Shown: positions 8,221 to 18,331 of the stretch, piece by piece
How positions within the stretch are numbered: the stretch's first letter is position 1
Layout: every line of letters begins with the position of its first letter
NCBI RefSeq assembly: GCF_014640255.1
Contig: NZ_BMGP01000003.1
Span: forward strand, 248,001-312,000
Source of the DNA: Subtercola lobariae
GTDB taxonomy: Bacteria > Actinomycetota > Actinomycetes > Actinomycetales > Microbacteriaceae
Length of the DNA: 64,000 nucleotides
Direction of reading: 5' to 3'
Made by a program: the position numbers and the translations under genes
Notes under the pieces: generated by a model
What the model was told of the DNA's origin: nothing
Database searches by the model: none
Seen by the model: only the letters and a program-made list of their open reading frames with translations

Positions 8221-8263
8221 AGAAGAAAAGGCGGGGCATCCTGACCTACAGAATGCCCCGCCG
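8221..8263 (-). terminator. Intrinsic terminator between infB and rbfA
   Basis: A perfect 10-bp stem (GGCGGGGCAT at 8230-8239 with ATGCCCCGCC at 8253-8262) is followed on the minus strand by TTTTCTTCT. It lies just downstream of the infB stop and 17 nt before the rbfA start, so it should stop or attenuate transcription into rbfA. Confidence 0.8.
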
Positions 8264-8276
8264 AGTACGGCAACCG

Positions 8277-11200
8277 CTAGACGCGCGGCTTTTCTTTCAG
8301 CTCGATCGTCTCGATCTCGTCGCCGATCTGAATGTCGTTGAACTTGCCGAGGCCGATACCGGCTTCGAAGTCGGTACGAACCTCAGTGACGTCGTCTTTG
8401 AAGCGACGCAGCGACTCGATGGCCAGGTTGTCTCCCACCACAACACCCTCGCGAATGACGCGAGCTTTGGCGTTTCTGGTGATCGTTCCCGAGCGTACGA
8501 TGACACCCGCAATGTTTCCGAACTTGGAGGAACGGAAGATCTCGCGAATCTCAGCAACACCCGACTGCACCTCTTCGAACTCGGGCTTGAGCATGCCCTT
8601 GAGCGAGTTCTCGATGTCTTCGAGCGCGTTGTAGATGACCGAGTAGAACCGAACATCCACACCCTCGCGGGCCGCACGTTCGCGGGCCTTCGGGTCGGGG
8701 CGCACGTTGAACCCGATGATGATGGCGTTGTCGATGGTCGCCAGGTCGACGTCGGATGCCGTGACAGCACCCACACCACGGTGGATGATGCGCAGCTGCA
8801 CGCTGTCATCGACCTCGATCTTGAGCAGCGACTCTTCGAGTGCTTCGACAGCACCCGAAACGTCACCCTTGATGATGAGGTTGAGCGACTCGACCTTGCC
8901 CTCTTCGAGCGCCTTGGTGAAGTCTTCGAGCGAGATGCGCTTGCGGGCACGGGCCAGCAAAGCGTTGCGCTCGACGGCTTCACGCTTCTCAGCGATCTGG
9001 CGGGCGGTGCGGTCTTCTTCGGTGACGAGGAAGGTGTCGCCGGCGCGAGGCACCGATGACAGACCCTGCACCTGAACCGGGCGAGACGGTGTTGCCGCGA
9101 GAACCGCGACCCCGTTCTCGTCGTGCATCGCCCGAACTCGGCCGTAGGCCGTTCCGGCGACGATAGCGTCACCCACGTGCAACGTACCCGACTGAATGAG
9201 CACGGTAGCAACCGCACCGCGACCCTTGTCGAGCTTCGCCTCGATGGCAACCCCTCGGGCATCCTTGTTCGGGTTGGCCCGCAGGTCGAGGCCCGCGTCT
9301 GCGGTGAGCAGAACGGCGTCGAGCAGCTTGTCGATGTTGGTGTTGTTGCGAGCCGATACGTCGACGAACATGACGTCTCCGCCGTACTCTTCGGCAACGA
9401 GGCCGAACTCGGTGAGCTGCTGGCGCACCTTCGCCGGGTTGGCCCCGGGCACGTCGATCTTGTTCACTGCGACAACGATGGGCACGTTGGCCGCCTGAGC
9501 GTGGTTCAACGCCTCGATGGTCTGCGGCATGATGCCGTCATCGGCCGCGACAACCAGCACCGCGATGTCGGTGACCTGCGCACCACGAGCACGCATGGCG
9601 GTGAACGCCTCGTGACCCGGTGTGTCGATGAAGGTGATAGCGCGTTCGATGCCTTCGTGCTCGGCGATGACCTGATAGGCACCGATGTGCTGGGTGATGC
9701 CACCGGCTTCACCAGCGACGACGTTCGCGTTACGAATGGCGTCGAGAAGGCGAGTCTTACCGTGGTCGACGTGACCCATGACGGTGACGACCGGCGGGCG
9801 GATCTCGAGCTCTTCGTCGGTCTCTTCTGCAAGCTCTTCATCGATGTCGATGTCGAAGCCGAGCAGAAGCTCGCGGTCTTCGTCTTCAGGCGAAACCATC
9901 TGAATCTTGTAGCCAAGCTCTTCGCCGAGCACACCGAACGTGGCCTCGTCGAGCGACTCGGTTGCCGTCGCCATTTCACCGAGGTGAAAGAGCACGGTCA
10001 CCAGGTTGCCCGGGCTCGCGTCGATCTTGTCGGCGAAGTCGGTGATGGATGCTCCGCGGCGCAGTCTGACGATGGTCGAACCATCGCCGCGAGGCACACT
10101 CACGCCACCAAGCGACGGAGCCTCTCTGAGCTCGAATTCTGCTCTCTTCGTACGCTTCGACTTGCGAGCCTTGGCACGACCGCCACCACGACCGAAGGCA
10201 CCTGCGGTACCACCGCCGGGGCCACGGCCACGGCCACCGGCACCCGCTGCGGGGCGCGGAGCACCGAACGTGTTACCGCCGGCTGCACCAGGAGCGCCAC
10301 CGGGGCGGAAGCCGCCACCGGCACCGGCCGGGCGAGCGCCGCCGGCACCACCAGGACGAAAGCCACCGGCACCCGCGGGGCGTGCACCGAAGCCGCCGGG
10401 GCGAGCGCCCTGACCTGCTCCGCCGGGACGCGGGGCGCCGGGGCGAGGTGCACCCGGGCGAGGTGCGCCGGGGCGAGGAATGTTGCTCGGGGTGTTGCCA
10501 CCCGCTGCAGGAGCACCGGGGCGCGGAGCCTGGCCACCGGTCTGCATGCCCTGCTGGCTGGCGAACGGGTTGTTGCCCGGGCGCGGGGCGCCGGGGCGCT
10601 GCATTCCCTGGCTCGAAGCGAACGGGTTGTTACCGGGGCGGGGGCCGCCGGGGCGCGGTGCGCTGCTCGGGCGCGGCGCAGAACCGTCACTCGGAGCTGC
10701 GGCAGAAGCCGATCCGGTGGCCGACGATGCGGCACCGGGTGCCTGCGGCGCGGTGGATGCCGCACCAGCGGTGCCCGCCGAAGTGCTCGTGGCGGGGCTG
10801 CTGGCCGAACCAGAGGCAGCCGACGAGCGTGCGCCACCCTGAGCGGGTGCAGCCGGAGCGTTCTGACCGGTAGCGCCGCCCTGACGCGCAGGAGCAGCGG
10901 AGCCACCGGCGGTCGACGGGCGCGGTGCCGATGAACCGGCGGTCGAGCCCGTCGTCGCGGTTGCGGAGCCTGCCGAAGCGGCGGGTGCACTCGCTGCCGG
11001 TGTCGCCGATGACGACGACGCGGGAGCAGCGGGGGCTTTCGGAGCAGCCGGGCCAGGGCGGGTGCCGGGGCGCACGGCCGTAGCCGCGGCTACGGAACCA
11101 GACCCTGACGCAGAGCCAGAGCCGACCGAAGCCGACCCAGCACTGCTCGCACTTGCACCAACACCAGCGGTCGCCTTCGCGGCAGCGCTTTCCGCCTGCA

Positions 11201-11348
11201 ACGCCTCTTTGAGGCGACGGGCGACGGGTGGTTCAATGCTTGACGATGGGCCTTTGACGAACTGACCCATTTCTTTCAGCTTGGCCAGAGCGACCTTGCT
11301 GTCGACACCGAGCTCGCTTGCGATCTCGTGTACGCGTGGTTTTGCCAC
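8277..11348 (-). CDS. infB: Translation initiation factor IF-2
   Basis: This 1023-residue GTPase delivers initiator fMet-tRNA to the ribosome. It has an IF2 N-terminal helical domain ([20 protein letters not shown]), then a very long Ala/Pro/Gly/Ser/Arg-rich linker (about residues 50-400) with repeated [14 protein letters not shown]-type units. The GTPase domain follows (GHVDHGKT near residue 523, [12 protein letters not shown]), then the beta-barrel and C-terminal fMet-tRNA domains. Long linkers are typical for actinobacterial IF-2. The GTG start follows an AAGGAG ribosome-binding site. It is downstream of nusA and ylxR in the conserved operon. Confidence 0.97.
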   Translation of the reverse strand: MAKPRVHEIASELGVDSKVALAKLKEMGQFVKGPSSSIEPPVARRLKEALQAESAAAKATAGVGASASSAGSASVGSGSASGSGSVAAATAVRPGTRPGPAAPKAPAAPASSSSATPAASAPAASAGSATATTGSTAGSSAPRPSTAGGSAAPARQGGATGQNAPAAPAQGGARSSAASGSASSPATSTSAGTAGAASTAPQAPGAASSATGSASAAAPSDGSAPRPSSAPRPGGPRPGNNPFASSQGMQRPGAPRPGNNPFASQQGMQTGGQAPRPGAPAAGGNTPSNIPRPGAPRPGAPRPGAPRPGGAGQGARPGGFGARPAGAGGFRPGGAGGARPAGAGGGFRPGGAPGAAGGNTFGAPRPAAGAGGRGRGPGGGTAGAFGRGGGRAKARKSKRTKRAEFELREAPSLGGVSVPRGDGSTIVRLRRGASITDFADKIDASPGNLVTVLFHLGEMATATESLDEATFGVLGEELGYKIQMVSPEDEDRELLLGFDIDIDEELAEETDEELEIRPPVVTVMGHVDHGKTRLLDAIRNANVVAGEAGGITQHIGAYQVIAEHEGIERAITFIDTPGHEAFTAMRARGAQVTDIAVLVVAADDGIMPQTIEALNHAQAANVPIVVAVNKIDVPGANPAKVRQQLTEFGLVAEEYGGDVMFVDVSARNNTNIDKLLDAVLLTADAGLDLRANPNKDARGVAIEAKLDKGRGAVATVLIQSGTLHVGDAIVAGTAYGRVRAMHDENGVAVLAATPSRPVQVQGLSSVPRAGDTFLVTEEDRTARQIAEKREAVERNALLARARKRISLEDFTKALEEGKVESLNLIIKGDVSGAVEALEESLLKIEVDDSVQLRIIHRGVGAVTASDVDLATIDNAIIIGFNVRPDPKARERAAREGVDVRFYSVIYNALEDIENSLKGMLKPEFEEVQSGVAEIREIFRSSKFGNIAGVIVRSGTITRNAKARVIREGVVVGDNLAIESLRRFKDDVTEVRTDFEAGIGLGKFNDIQIGDEIETIELKEKPRV

Positions 11349-11428
11349 AATTCTCCTTGTTCGGGCCCTCCCCGAACAGGGACGACCTCAGCTACGTGCG
11401 CAACTCATTTCGAGTCGCTCATTAGTTG

Positions 11429-11758
11429 TCACTCATTTGGTGAGCTCATTTTGTTCACAATGCCGTTCAGCCTTGTCTGTAGGTTGGCCGTATCAAGTGG
11501 CGTGCCGTCATGAGGGTCGATGTGAAATGCCCGGCCGAAGGCCCTGCGCTTCACAGCTTTCTCAAAACACACCAGCGTCGGGTGGATGTACGCACCGCGC
11601 CCTAGCAGAACAGCCGCCTCATCGGCGACTAAGACTGAACCCTGGGCATTGACCCCACTCTGCACAACGATTCTGAGCAATGAGGACTTTTCGGCACGTG
11701 CTCGGCACCCGACACACGTTCTTACAGGTTCTATTCTAGCACCCGCGATCTCAGTCAC
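11429..11758 (-). CDS. ylxR: YlxR-family RNA-binding protein
   Basis: This protein of about 109 residues has the DUF448/YlxR fold: the [12 protein letters not shown] motif, a basic LLRIVV strand, the [26 protein letters not shown] element, and a short tail. YlxR (RnpM) modulates RNase P and other RNA targets in Firmicutes. It lies between nusA and infB as in most Gram-positive genomes. The start is taken as the GTG overlapping the nusA stop; a TTG two codons earlier (11764) is also possible. Confidence 0.88.
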   Translation of the reverse strand: MTEIAGARIEPVRTCVGCRARAEKSSLLRIVVQSGVNAQGSVLVADEAAVLLGRGAYIHPTLVCFEKAVKRRAFGRAFHIDPHDGTPLDTANLQTRLNGIVNKMSSPNE

Positions 11759-12857
11759 CCTCAAGGATGGAATCGGGTTGAATATCGATCTTCGCTCCGG
11801 TGAGCTTGGCCGCGAGCCTGGCGTTCTGACCTTCTTTGCCGATGGCGAGCGAAAGCTGGTAGTCGGGAACGAGCGCGCGAACCGCTTTCAGCGACGCGTC
11901 GATGACGAACGAGCTGGTGACTTTGGCCGGTGAGAGGGCGTTCGCCACGAAGGTCGGCAGATCATCCGAGTAGTCGACGATGTCGATTTTCTCGTTGCCG
12001 AGTTCGCTGGTGACGGCGCGCACGCGTTGGCCGAGTTCGCCGATGCAGGCGCCCTTGGCATTGATGCCGGGCTCGGTCGCCCGAACCGCGATCTTGGTGC
12101 GGTGACCGGCCTCGCGAGCGAGCGAAACGATCTCGACGAGACCGTTGGCGATCTCGGGCACCTCGAGTGCGAACAACTTGCGCACGAGCGACGGGTGCGT
12201 GCGCGAGACCGTGATCTGCGGCCCCTTCAGACCCTTGGCCACGGCCGTGACATAGACGCGAATGCGGTTGCCGTGCGTGTAGGTCTCGCCGGCGACCTGC
12301 TCTTCTGGCGGCATGATGGCCTCGACGCTGCCGAGGTCGACGTGAATCATGCGCGGGTTCGGACCCTGCTGAATGACACCGGCGACGATGTCGCCCTCGC
12401 GGCCTTTGAACTCGCCGAGAACGGCGTCGTCGGCGATGTCACGCAGACGCTGGTTGATGACCTGCTTGGCGGCGAAGGCAGCGATTCGGCCGAAGTCGCT
12501 CGGGTTGTCTTCGGCCTCGCCGATGACGGCGCCCTCGTCGTCGTACTCGGGCACGAAGATGCTCACGTGGCCGGTCTTGCGGTCGAGGTGAACGCGGGCT
12601 TTGGCGGGCTCGTCTGCGCTGTGCTGCGAAGCGGTGTGCGACGAAGCAGCGTGTGACGAAGCGCTGTGCGACGAAGCAGCATGAGATTCGGCGGCACCGT
12701 GTGACGGAGCAGCGTGCGACGCGGCGGCATGCTCACCCTGGTCGGTGTGCTTCAGGTAGGCGGTCAGAATCGCCTGTTCGATGATGTGTACCAGTTCGTC
12801 GAACGGTATATCGCGCTCTCGCTCCATGAGCTTGAGCACGCTGAGGTCGATATCCAC
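11751..12857 (-). CDS. nusA: Transcription termination/antitermination factor NusA with His-rich insert
   Basis: This 368-residue protein binds RNA polymerase and nascent RNA to control pausing, termination and antitermination. It has the N-terminal domain ([18 protein letters not shown]), an S1 domain ([21 protein letters not shown]), then KH1 and KH2 ([37 protein letters not shown]). The acidic repeats of E. coli NusA are absent, as usual in Gram-positives. An odd Ala/Ser/His insert of about 45 residues (residues 42-86, nine histidines in SHAAS-like repeats) interrupts the N-terminal domain. The GTG start is preceded by a strong AGGAGG site. Confidence 0.95.
   Translation of the reverse strand: MDIDLSVLKLMERERDIPFDELVHIIEQAILTAYLKHTDQGEHAAASHAAPSHGAAESHAASSHSASSHAASSHTASQHSADEPAKARVHLDRKTGHVSIFVPEYDDEGAVIGEAEDNPSDFGRIAAFAAKQVINQRLRDIADDAVLGEFKGREGDIVAGVIQQGPNPRMIHVDLGSVEAIMPPEEQVAGETYTHGNRIRVYVTAVAKGLKGPQITVSRTHPSLVRKLFALEVPEIANGLVEIVSLAREAGHRTKIAVRATEPGINAKGACIGELGQRVRAVTSELGNEKIDIVDYSDDLPTFVANALSPAKVTSSFVIDASLKAVRALVPDYQLSLAIGKEGQNARLAAKLTGAKIDIQPDSILEGD
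12600..12734 (-). repeat. Degenerate repeat coding the His/Ser/Ala insert in NusA
   Basis: Short degenerate repeats of the form CACGCTGCTTCGT encode SH-A-A-S units within nusA. The frame is kept, and neighbouring conserved NusA sequence continues on both sides. Confidence 0.75.
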
Positions 12858-12994
12858 GGCCGGCCTCCTTCTTTTCTGTATTCAGTTTCGGGTGATGGGT
12901 GAAATCTGGTGAGCATGACAGCGCATGGCGCCGCACAGCCCAGCTACCCAGGATAGCCGAGAATGGTGAACCCGGTACCAGCTTTTACGCCGGT

Positions 12995-14143
12995 CTACGG
13001 ATGCCCGTACCAGTCGCCCAACCGTTCGAGCCCCTCATCGAGGCTCACCATGGGCCGCCAATCGAGGTCTGCGCGCGTGCGACGCTGGTCGTACCAGTGC
13101 GAGGTCGAGAGCTGCTCGGCCAGAAACCGGGTCATCGGCGGTTCGTCGGCATGGCTGCGACGGTTCCAGACGGCCTCGATCAGGCCGCCGGCCTCACGGG
13201 CCAGCGCTGCCGGAACACTGAAACGCGGCCCGGGCACCCCGGCCGCCCGGCAGATTCCATCGAGCAACTCGGCCACCGTTCGCGGCTCACCATTCGTGAT
13301 GACATACGACTGACCGTGCACGAGTTCAGCGCGAGTGAGCGCCGCCACGATCGCGGTGGCCGCGTTGTCGATGTAGGTCGTGTCGATCAGCGCCCGGCCA
13401 CCGCTCAGCAACGGAAGCCTGCCCCGGCGCGATCGGTCGACGATTCGTTCGATGAGTTGCGTGTCACCGGGCCCCCACACGATGTGCGGTCGAACGGCCA
13501 CCACGGCGAATCTTTGCTCGTCAGCAGCCAGGGCGAGCAATTCGGCAGCGGCCTTGCTCCGGGCGTACTCGCCGCGCGCACGCTCGGGGTCGGCCGGCAA
13601 AGCATCGTCGCCGACCACGGCCAATCCGGCGTGCGCCACCGAGGGTGACGACACCATCACGAAGCGGCTCACTCCGGCAGCCCTGGCCTCGGCGAGTAAA
13701 GTTCGTGTGCCCTCGACGTTCACGGCCTCGAAGTCTTCGCGTCGCCCGGCCATCGATACCTTCGCGGCGAGGTGGATGACCGCATCGACCCCCGAGACCG
13801 CAGCCCGCACCGCCTCTCGGTCGGTCAGCGACCCGCGGCAATCCTCGACGTTGGCCACACCCGCTCTCGTGGTTTCGCTTTCGGCCAATCGTGTCGACCC
13901 GGTCGCGGCACGAGCCCCCGCGGAGTCTGCTTCGACCGACTCGGTAGAGCCACCAACCGCGGCTGAGCCACTAGCCGCAGCTGAGCCACCAGCCATTCCC
14001 AAGCCACTGACCGCGGCTGAGCCACCAGCGTCGAGGCCGCTGGCTCCGCGCTGAAAGGTGCGAACGGAGTGGCCCTGGGCTAGCACTTCGATCGCAACGG
14101 TTCTGCCGAGCATCCCACTCGCCCCAGTGACGAGCACCTTCAT
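12995..14143 (-). CDS. oleD: OleD-like 2-alkyl-3-oxoalkanoate reductase
   Basis: This extended short-chain dehydrogenase/epimerase-fold protein (382 residues from the ATG at 14143) has a VTGASGMLG cofactor loop, a GVDAVIHLAAKVSMAG strand, and a conserved Tyr-x3-Lys (YARSK). In the Ole pathway OleD reduces the beta-keto acid made by OleA to a beta-hydroxy acid with NADPH. It follows oleBC, which supports the call. A Gly/Ala/Ser low-complexity insert of about 60 residues (nt about 13850-14045) splits the Rossmann fold after the second strand. A GTG at 14188, 4 nt after the oleBC stop, is an alternative start; the ATG gives the usual family N-terminus MKVLVTG. Confidence 0.82.
   Translation of the reverse strand: MKVLVTGASGMLGRTVAIEVLAQGHSVRTFQRGASGLDAGGSAAVSGLGMAGGSAAASGSAAVGGSTESVEADSAGARAATGSTRLAESETTRAGVANVEDCRGSLTDREAVRAAVSGVDAVIHLAAKVSMAGRREDFEAVNVEGTRTLLAEARAAGVSRFVMVSSPSVAHAGLAVVGDDALPADPERARGEYARSKAAAELLALAADEQRFAVVAVRPHIVWGPGDTQLIERIVDRSRRGRLPLLSGGRALIDTTYIDNAATAIVAALTRAELVHGQSYVITNGEPRTVAELLDGICRAAGVPGPRFSVPAALAREAGGLIEAVWNRRSHADEPPMTRFLAEQLSTSHWYDQRRTRADLDWRPMVSLDEGLERLGDWYGHP
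13850..14045 (-). repeat. Degenerate repeat coding the Gly/Ala/Ser insert in OleD
   Basis: Repeated TGGCTCAGCC-type units of about 12-24 bp encode GGSAA and SGSAA-like peptides inside oleD. The same style of in-frame expansion is seen in several other genes here. Confidence 0.7.
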
Positions 14144-14192
14144 GGCAGGCGTGTTCTCGCGAAGTGCAGAACTCGTGGGCGTCGGCACGACG

Positions 14193-17192
14193 TCACAACC
14201 TGCCAGCCCTGCGACCGGCCAGCATGTCGCTCGCCCAGCTGGCGAGTGCCGCGCGGTCGATTTTGGAGTTGTGTCGAACGTCTGTGGGCAACTCGGGCAC
14301 CACGAAAACGGCGACCACGTCGAGCTTCGACGCTGCGCGCACCGCGGTCACCAGCGCGGTCGGCGCGAGCCCGGCGGCTCTCGTGCGCTCACGAGTTTCG
14401 ATGATGGCGACGGGTTGTTGGGTTGCGACGGGCCCGACGCCCACGATCGCGGCTCGGCGAACTGCGGCGAGGCGCTCGATGCGCTGCTCGGGCGCCACGG
14501 GCGTCACAACACCGGTTGCTGTGGTCACGACGTGCACGAGACGGCCTTCGACCCAGAGCCTGCCGCGGGCGTCGAAGTGGCCCACGTCGCCGGTGCGATG
14601 CCAGCGGGCGGGCGCGGGCGCAGGCGCATCCGCGGCGCTCGGCGTGCCGCGAGTCGCCTCGCGGTCGGTCAGCCACAGCTGGTCGTAGTGGTCTTTCAGG
14701 TGCGGCGCCGATACGACGATCTCGCCCGTGACTCCGACAGACTCTTCGAGGGGGCCGTTTGCGTGCCCGAGTTCGTCGAGCGCACTGATGCGAATCTGCA
14801 CACCCGCAACGGGGCGCCCCACGCACACGCCGCCCAGCGGAACATCTCGGGCATCCGGAGCATTCTCGTCGCGCACAGCATGCACGCTCACGCTCACGCG
14901 CTCACTGCGTTTCAGCGGCGGCTGTTCGCCCTCGGCGTCGTGTTCGCGCTCGGCCTCGACGATCTCGCCGAGCGTGATGTCGGTCATCAGCAGGCCCTCG
15001 GTCATTCCGTAGGGCGTGTGGATGCTCGCCTCAGGCATCAGCGTCTGAACTCGTTCGAGCAGTGGAACAGGCAGCGGCGCTCCCGCCGAGAGAACAGTCT
15101 GCACTCGCCCAAGCACTCGGCGCTGCGGAAGGGTCAGCGCGCCCGACGTGGCGAGCACATTGGCGAGCGCCGCCGGTGAGGCGAAAACCACCGTCGCCTT
15201 GACCGCGTGGGCGGCCGCAACCACTGCGGTGGCGGTCAGGGTTTTGGGCGACGTGACATCCATATCGGGAGTCACCGAAGTTGCACCGAGCGCGGGCCCC
15301 AGCAGGGCGAACGGCGCGAAACCCGCCACCAGCCCCGTGCCGACGCTGATGTCGAAGCGCTCACGCAGCAACCCCACGAGCGCGCTGAGCTGCCGGTGGG
15401 TGTACACGACGCCCTTGGCCGGCCCGGTCGACCCCGACGTGAAGAGCACGGCCGCAGTGTCGTCAGGCGATGGCTCCGGATGCTCGGCGACAGCCGCGGC
15501 CGCGAGCCCAGCGTCGTCATCCACGAGCCTCGCGGGCCCGGCAGCAGCGGCGAGCCCAGCGTCGTCAGACGCCGGCTCCGGATGCTCGGCGGCAGCCGGT
15601 CGTGACGAGACACTTCGCTGCGCACTCAGCACCGCCTGCCCGAGGCGCATCACGTCGGCCAGCGAGTGGCTCACTCCGAGAGCCGCGGCGAGCGTGCGCG
15701 AGAGGGTGGGCGCCGAGATCTTCTGGCCAGGCCAGCCGAGCGCGCGTGCCGCCGCCAAGCCCTTTTCGATGCCGATGATGTGCTGCGGACGAGCTCCTCG
15801 CACAGCGCGACTGAGCCCTTTCACACCGAGTCCGGCGTCGGCGACGACCACGACAGCGCCGATGCGCAGGCACGCGTAGAGCACCGCGGTGAGGTCGGCA
15901 CCGGGCGGCACGAGCAGCGAGACCCGGTCGCCCTTCTTTACTCCCACGGCTTCGAGCCCGGCGGCCAGTTCGCTCACCCGGCGCGCCAGCAGCCGCCAGC
16001 TGACGGTTCGGATGCCGCCCGCGGAGCCGCGCGGTGCCATCTCGACGACCGCGGCGGAGTCATCGTGCGCGCGCTCATCGAGCGTCTCCCACAACGCACG
16101 GTAGGCGGGCACGGTCGCGGCGCCCCCAGTCGCGGCCGTGGCAACCTCACTTTGGGTGCCCCCAAAGTCGGCGCCCCCCGTCGCGACGCTCTCGGTCGCG
16201 GCCGCTCGCACACCATCACCGAGACCGTCAGCGACCCCAGCGCCGAACGTGTCGCTCAGCCACTCGAGCATGATGGGCGCCACCGCCACGTCTTCGCCCA
16301 CGAGATGCCCCGCGTTCTCGAAGCGCGTCACCGCGGCGTGCGGCAGCCGCGCCATCAGGTCGCCGAGGTAACGGTCGCTGAACACGGGGTCACGCGGGCC
16401 CCAGAGCATCAGGGCAGGCACCGAGAGTTGAGCTACGCCGGTGGAGACCCGGGTCAGTTCGGCGAAACTCGGGTGCAAGGCATCCACGGGTATGTCTGCG
16501 ACAAATGCGCCGATACCGGCACGACGGGCCGCCGAACGGTAGGGGGCGCGAAAGGCTCGCCGAACATCCGGAGCCAACGTCGGGTGCGCGATTGCCAGCG
16601 TCGTATCGAGAAACGCAGTGGTTCGAACGGTGCTGTTTGCCAGAAGCGACCGTTGGAGAACGAGCCGCAACGCCGCGGGCAGCGGAAATTCTTCGGGCTG
16701 ATGCACCGCAGTGTTGAGCAGCATGACTCCGGCGAGCACCTCGGGATGATCGACCGCCCAGCCGAGCGAAACGGCCCCGCCCCAGTCGTGCCCCAGCGTC
16801 ACGACCGGCGCTTCGAGCTGCAGCTCTGCCGTCAGCGCACTGAGGTCGGCAATTCTCCGTGGCAACGTTCGAGTCTGGTCGGTGCGCTCGGAGAAGCCCA
16901 TCTCGAGCTGGTCGACGGCGATGACGCGCCACACCTGCGAGGAGCCGTGGCGGGCAGCATCCACTGCGGCCGACAGCACCGAACGCCACAAGTATGACCA
17001 TGTGGGGTTGCCGTGCACGCACAGAATCGTGCCCGTCGGGGTGCGCCCTGCTGCGGCGAGTTCAGAAGCATTGTCGAGCAGGTGCCAGGTGCGCGGCACA
17101 CCTTCACCGTCTGGCGCCGTGACGAGCCTCGACCAGCGATCGTTCAGGCCGGGCAAGCCTGCAGGGGGCAGCGAGGCCTGCGCTTCAGGCAC
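14193..17192 (-). CDS. oleBC: OleBC fusion: beta-lactone decarboxylase plus beta-lactone synthetase
   Basis: This 999-residue fusion has an N-terminal alpha/beta hydrolase of the haloalkane-dehalogenase type (HGNPTWSYLWR; nucleophile Asp in GHDWGG; catalytic His in NAGHLVGED) matching OleB. The C-terminal half is an acyl-CoA-ligase-like enzyme (LFTSGSTGPAKGV, TPYGMTEG, RTGDVGHFD) matching OleC. OleC cyclises the beta-hydroxy acid to a beta-lactone with ATP, and OleB decarboxylates it to a cis-olefin. Such OleBC fusions are known in actinobacteria such as Micrococcus luteus. The GTG start overlaps the oleA stop by 1 nt (TAGTG). An Ala/Asp/Pro-rich repeated stretch precedes the ligase P-loop (nt about 15470-15600). 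Confidence 0.9.
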   Translation of the reverse strand: MPEAQASLPPAGLPGLNDRWSRLVTAPDGEGVPRTWHLLDNASELAAAGRTPTGTILCVHGNPTWSYLWRSVLSAAVDAARHGSSQVWRVIAVDQLEMGFSERTDQTRTLPRRIADLSALTAELQLEAPVVTLGHDWGGAVSLGWAVDHPEVLAGVMLLNTAVHQPEEFPLPAALRLVLQRSLLANSTVRTTAFLDTTLAIAHPTLAPDVRRAFRAPYRSAARRAGIGAFVADIPVDALHPSFAELTRVSTGVAQLSVPALMLWGPRDPVFSDRYLGDLMARLPHAAVTRFENAGHLVGEDVAVAPIMLEWLSDTFGAGVADGLGDGVRAAATESVATGGADFGGTQSEVATAATGGAATVPAYRALWETLDERAHDDSAAVVEMAPRGSAGGIRTVSWRLLARRVSELAAGLEAVGVKKGDRVSLLVPPGADLTAVLYACLRIGAVVVVADAGLGVKGLSRAVRGARPQHIIGIEKGLAAARALGWPGQKISAPTLSRTLAAALGVSHSLADVMRLGQAVLSAQRSVSSRPAAAEHPEPASDDAGLAAAAGPARLVDDDAGLAAAAVAEHPEPSPDDTAAVLFTSGSTGPAKGVVYTHRQLSALVGLLRERFDISVGTGLVAGFAPFALLGPALGATSVTPDMDVTSPKTLTATAVVAAAHAVKATVVFASPAALANVLATSGALTLPQRRVLGRVQTVLSAGAPLPVPLLERVQTLMPEASIHTPYGMTEGLLMTDITLGEIVEAEREHDAEGEQPPLKRSERVSVSVHAVRDENAPDARDVPLGGVCVGRPVAGVQIRISALDELGHANGPLEESVGVTGEIVVSAPHLKDHYDQLWLTDREATRGTPSAADAPAPAPARWHRTGDVGHFDARGRLWVEGRLVHVVTTATGVVTPVAPEQRIERLAAVRRAAIVGVGPVATQQPVAIIETRERTRAAGLAPTALVTAVRAASKLDVVAVFVVPELPTDVRHNSKIDRAALASWASDMLAGRRAGRL

Positions 17193-18232
17193 TACCAGAG
17201 AATTTCGGTCATGGCCGTGTTGATGCCCGACCCGACCCCCATGCAGAGCACCCGCTGGCCTTTGACCAGCTTTTCGACCTCGAGCGCGAGCGTCATCGGC
17301 AGCGAAGCCGGGCCCACGTTGCCGAAGATCGGGTAGGTCAGCGGAATCTTCTTACGATCGAGTTTCGCGGCCTTGACGATGGAGTCGGTGTGCACGTCTG
17401 AGACCTGGTGAAGAATGTAGCGATCCATCTTCTGCCAATCCCACGAGCCCTTGGCCTCTTTCCAGGCCTCGACCACCAGCGCCATACCGCCCGCGAGCAG
17501 CTCTTTGGTGTGGGTGAACATGCCGTCTTTGTCGCCGACGCAGAGCAGGTGGTGCTCGGTGCCGGCCCGCGAGATGCCGCCCATGATGCGGTGGCCTTCT
17601 GGGTGAGCATCCGCCGGGCCGATGACGGCAGCGGCCGCACCCGAACCGAGGGTGAGCGAGGCGAACTCGTTCACGAAGTCTTTGCGCGAAATGCCGGGCT
17701 GTGAGAGGCGGTTGATGGTGTTCGCCTGAATCTCGTTCGAATCTTCGCCGTCGACGATCACGGCGTACTTGATCTGGCCCGAGTCGATCATCTGCGACGC
17801 GAGCGTCATGCCGTTGACAAAGCCGAGGCACGCATTCGTGATGTCGAAGTTCATGGCCGACGAGGGTAGACCGAGGGCGTGATGGATGCCCACCGCAACG
17901 CTCGGCTCGAGGTGCTTTCTGGTCACCGAGGTGTTGATGAGCAGCCCCACCTCGCTCGGGTCGACATTCGCCTCTGCGAGGGCGTCTTTGGCGGCGAGGG
18001 CGGCAGCGCCGTCGAACGTCAGGCCTTCGCCGTCGGCCGACTCATCCCAGTTACGCCGCGAGATGACACCCGCGACCCGCTGCAACAAGCCCGTGGGCAG
18101 GCGCAGCCGGGTGAGCGCTTCAGCGAGGCGAACGTCGATCTCTTCGCTGGTGACGACGAGCGGCGCGAGGCGAGCTTTCACCGCGAGCAGCGCAGAGTTC
18201 TGATGCCGAAAAGTGGCATTCTGAGCGGTCAT
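17192..18232 (-). CDS. oleA: OleA thiolase: head-to-head acyl condensation
   Basis: This 346-residue thiolase-superfamily enzyme is close to FabH in fold, with catalytic Cys (NACLGF), His (YILHQVS) and Asn (GNVGPASLP). A Glu in the HLEPSVA segment corresponds to the glutamate described for OleA. OleA condenses two fatty acyl-CoAs to a beta-keto acid, the first step to C25-C31 alkenes. An oleA-oleBC-oleD gene order strongly supports this over fatty-acid synthase FabH. An AAGGAT ribosome-binding site precedes the ATG, and a TAGACT box lies about 50 nt upstream. Confidence 0.9.
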   Translation of the reverse strand: MTAQNATFRHQNSALLAVKARLAPLVVTSEEIDVRLAEALTRLRLPTGLLQRVAGVISRRNWDESADGEGLTFDGAAALAAKDALAEANVDPSEVGLLINTSVTRKHLEPSVAVGIHHALGLPSSAMNFDITNACLGFVNGMTLASQMIDSGQIKYAVIVDGEDSNEIQANTINRLSQPGISRKDFVNEFASLTLGSGAAAAVIGPADAHPEGHRIMGGISRAGTEHHLLCVGDKDGMFTHTKELLAGGMALVVEAWKEAKGSWDWQKMDRYILHQVSDVHTDSIVKAAKLDRKKIPLTYPIFGNVGPASLPMTLALEVEKLVKGQRVLCMGVGSGINTAMTEILW

Positions 18233-18331
18233 GAAATCCTTCGTAAAGCGGGAACAGCCGAAACTCGGCTGAATGCATCGTTCAAGTCTAGGTTGAGCTT
18301 CTTGGGAGTTTGCCCGCCCGAGCCAGCCGGG

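Noticed and set aside
8205-8273. Upstream extension of rbfA
   Set aside because: It would translate through a terminator hairpin and adds residues not seen in RbfA.
9123-10934. A 603-codon plus-strand frame
   Set aside because: It is antisense to the repetitive infB linker and G domain. Its Thr/Arg/Gly composition mirrors the real gene and there is no recognisable domain.
12858-12994. A short gene or RNA before nusA
   Set aside because: Only a leader and the nusA ribosome-binding site are visible, with no conserved frame or tRNA-like fold.
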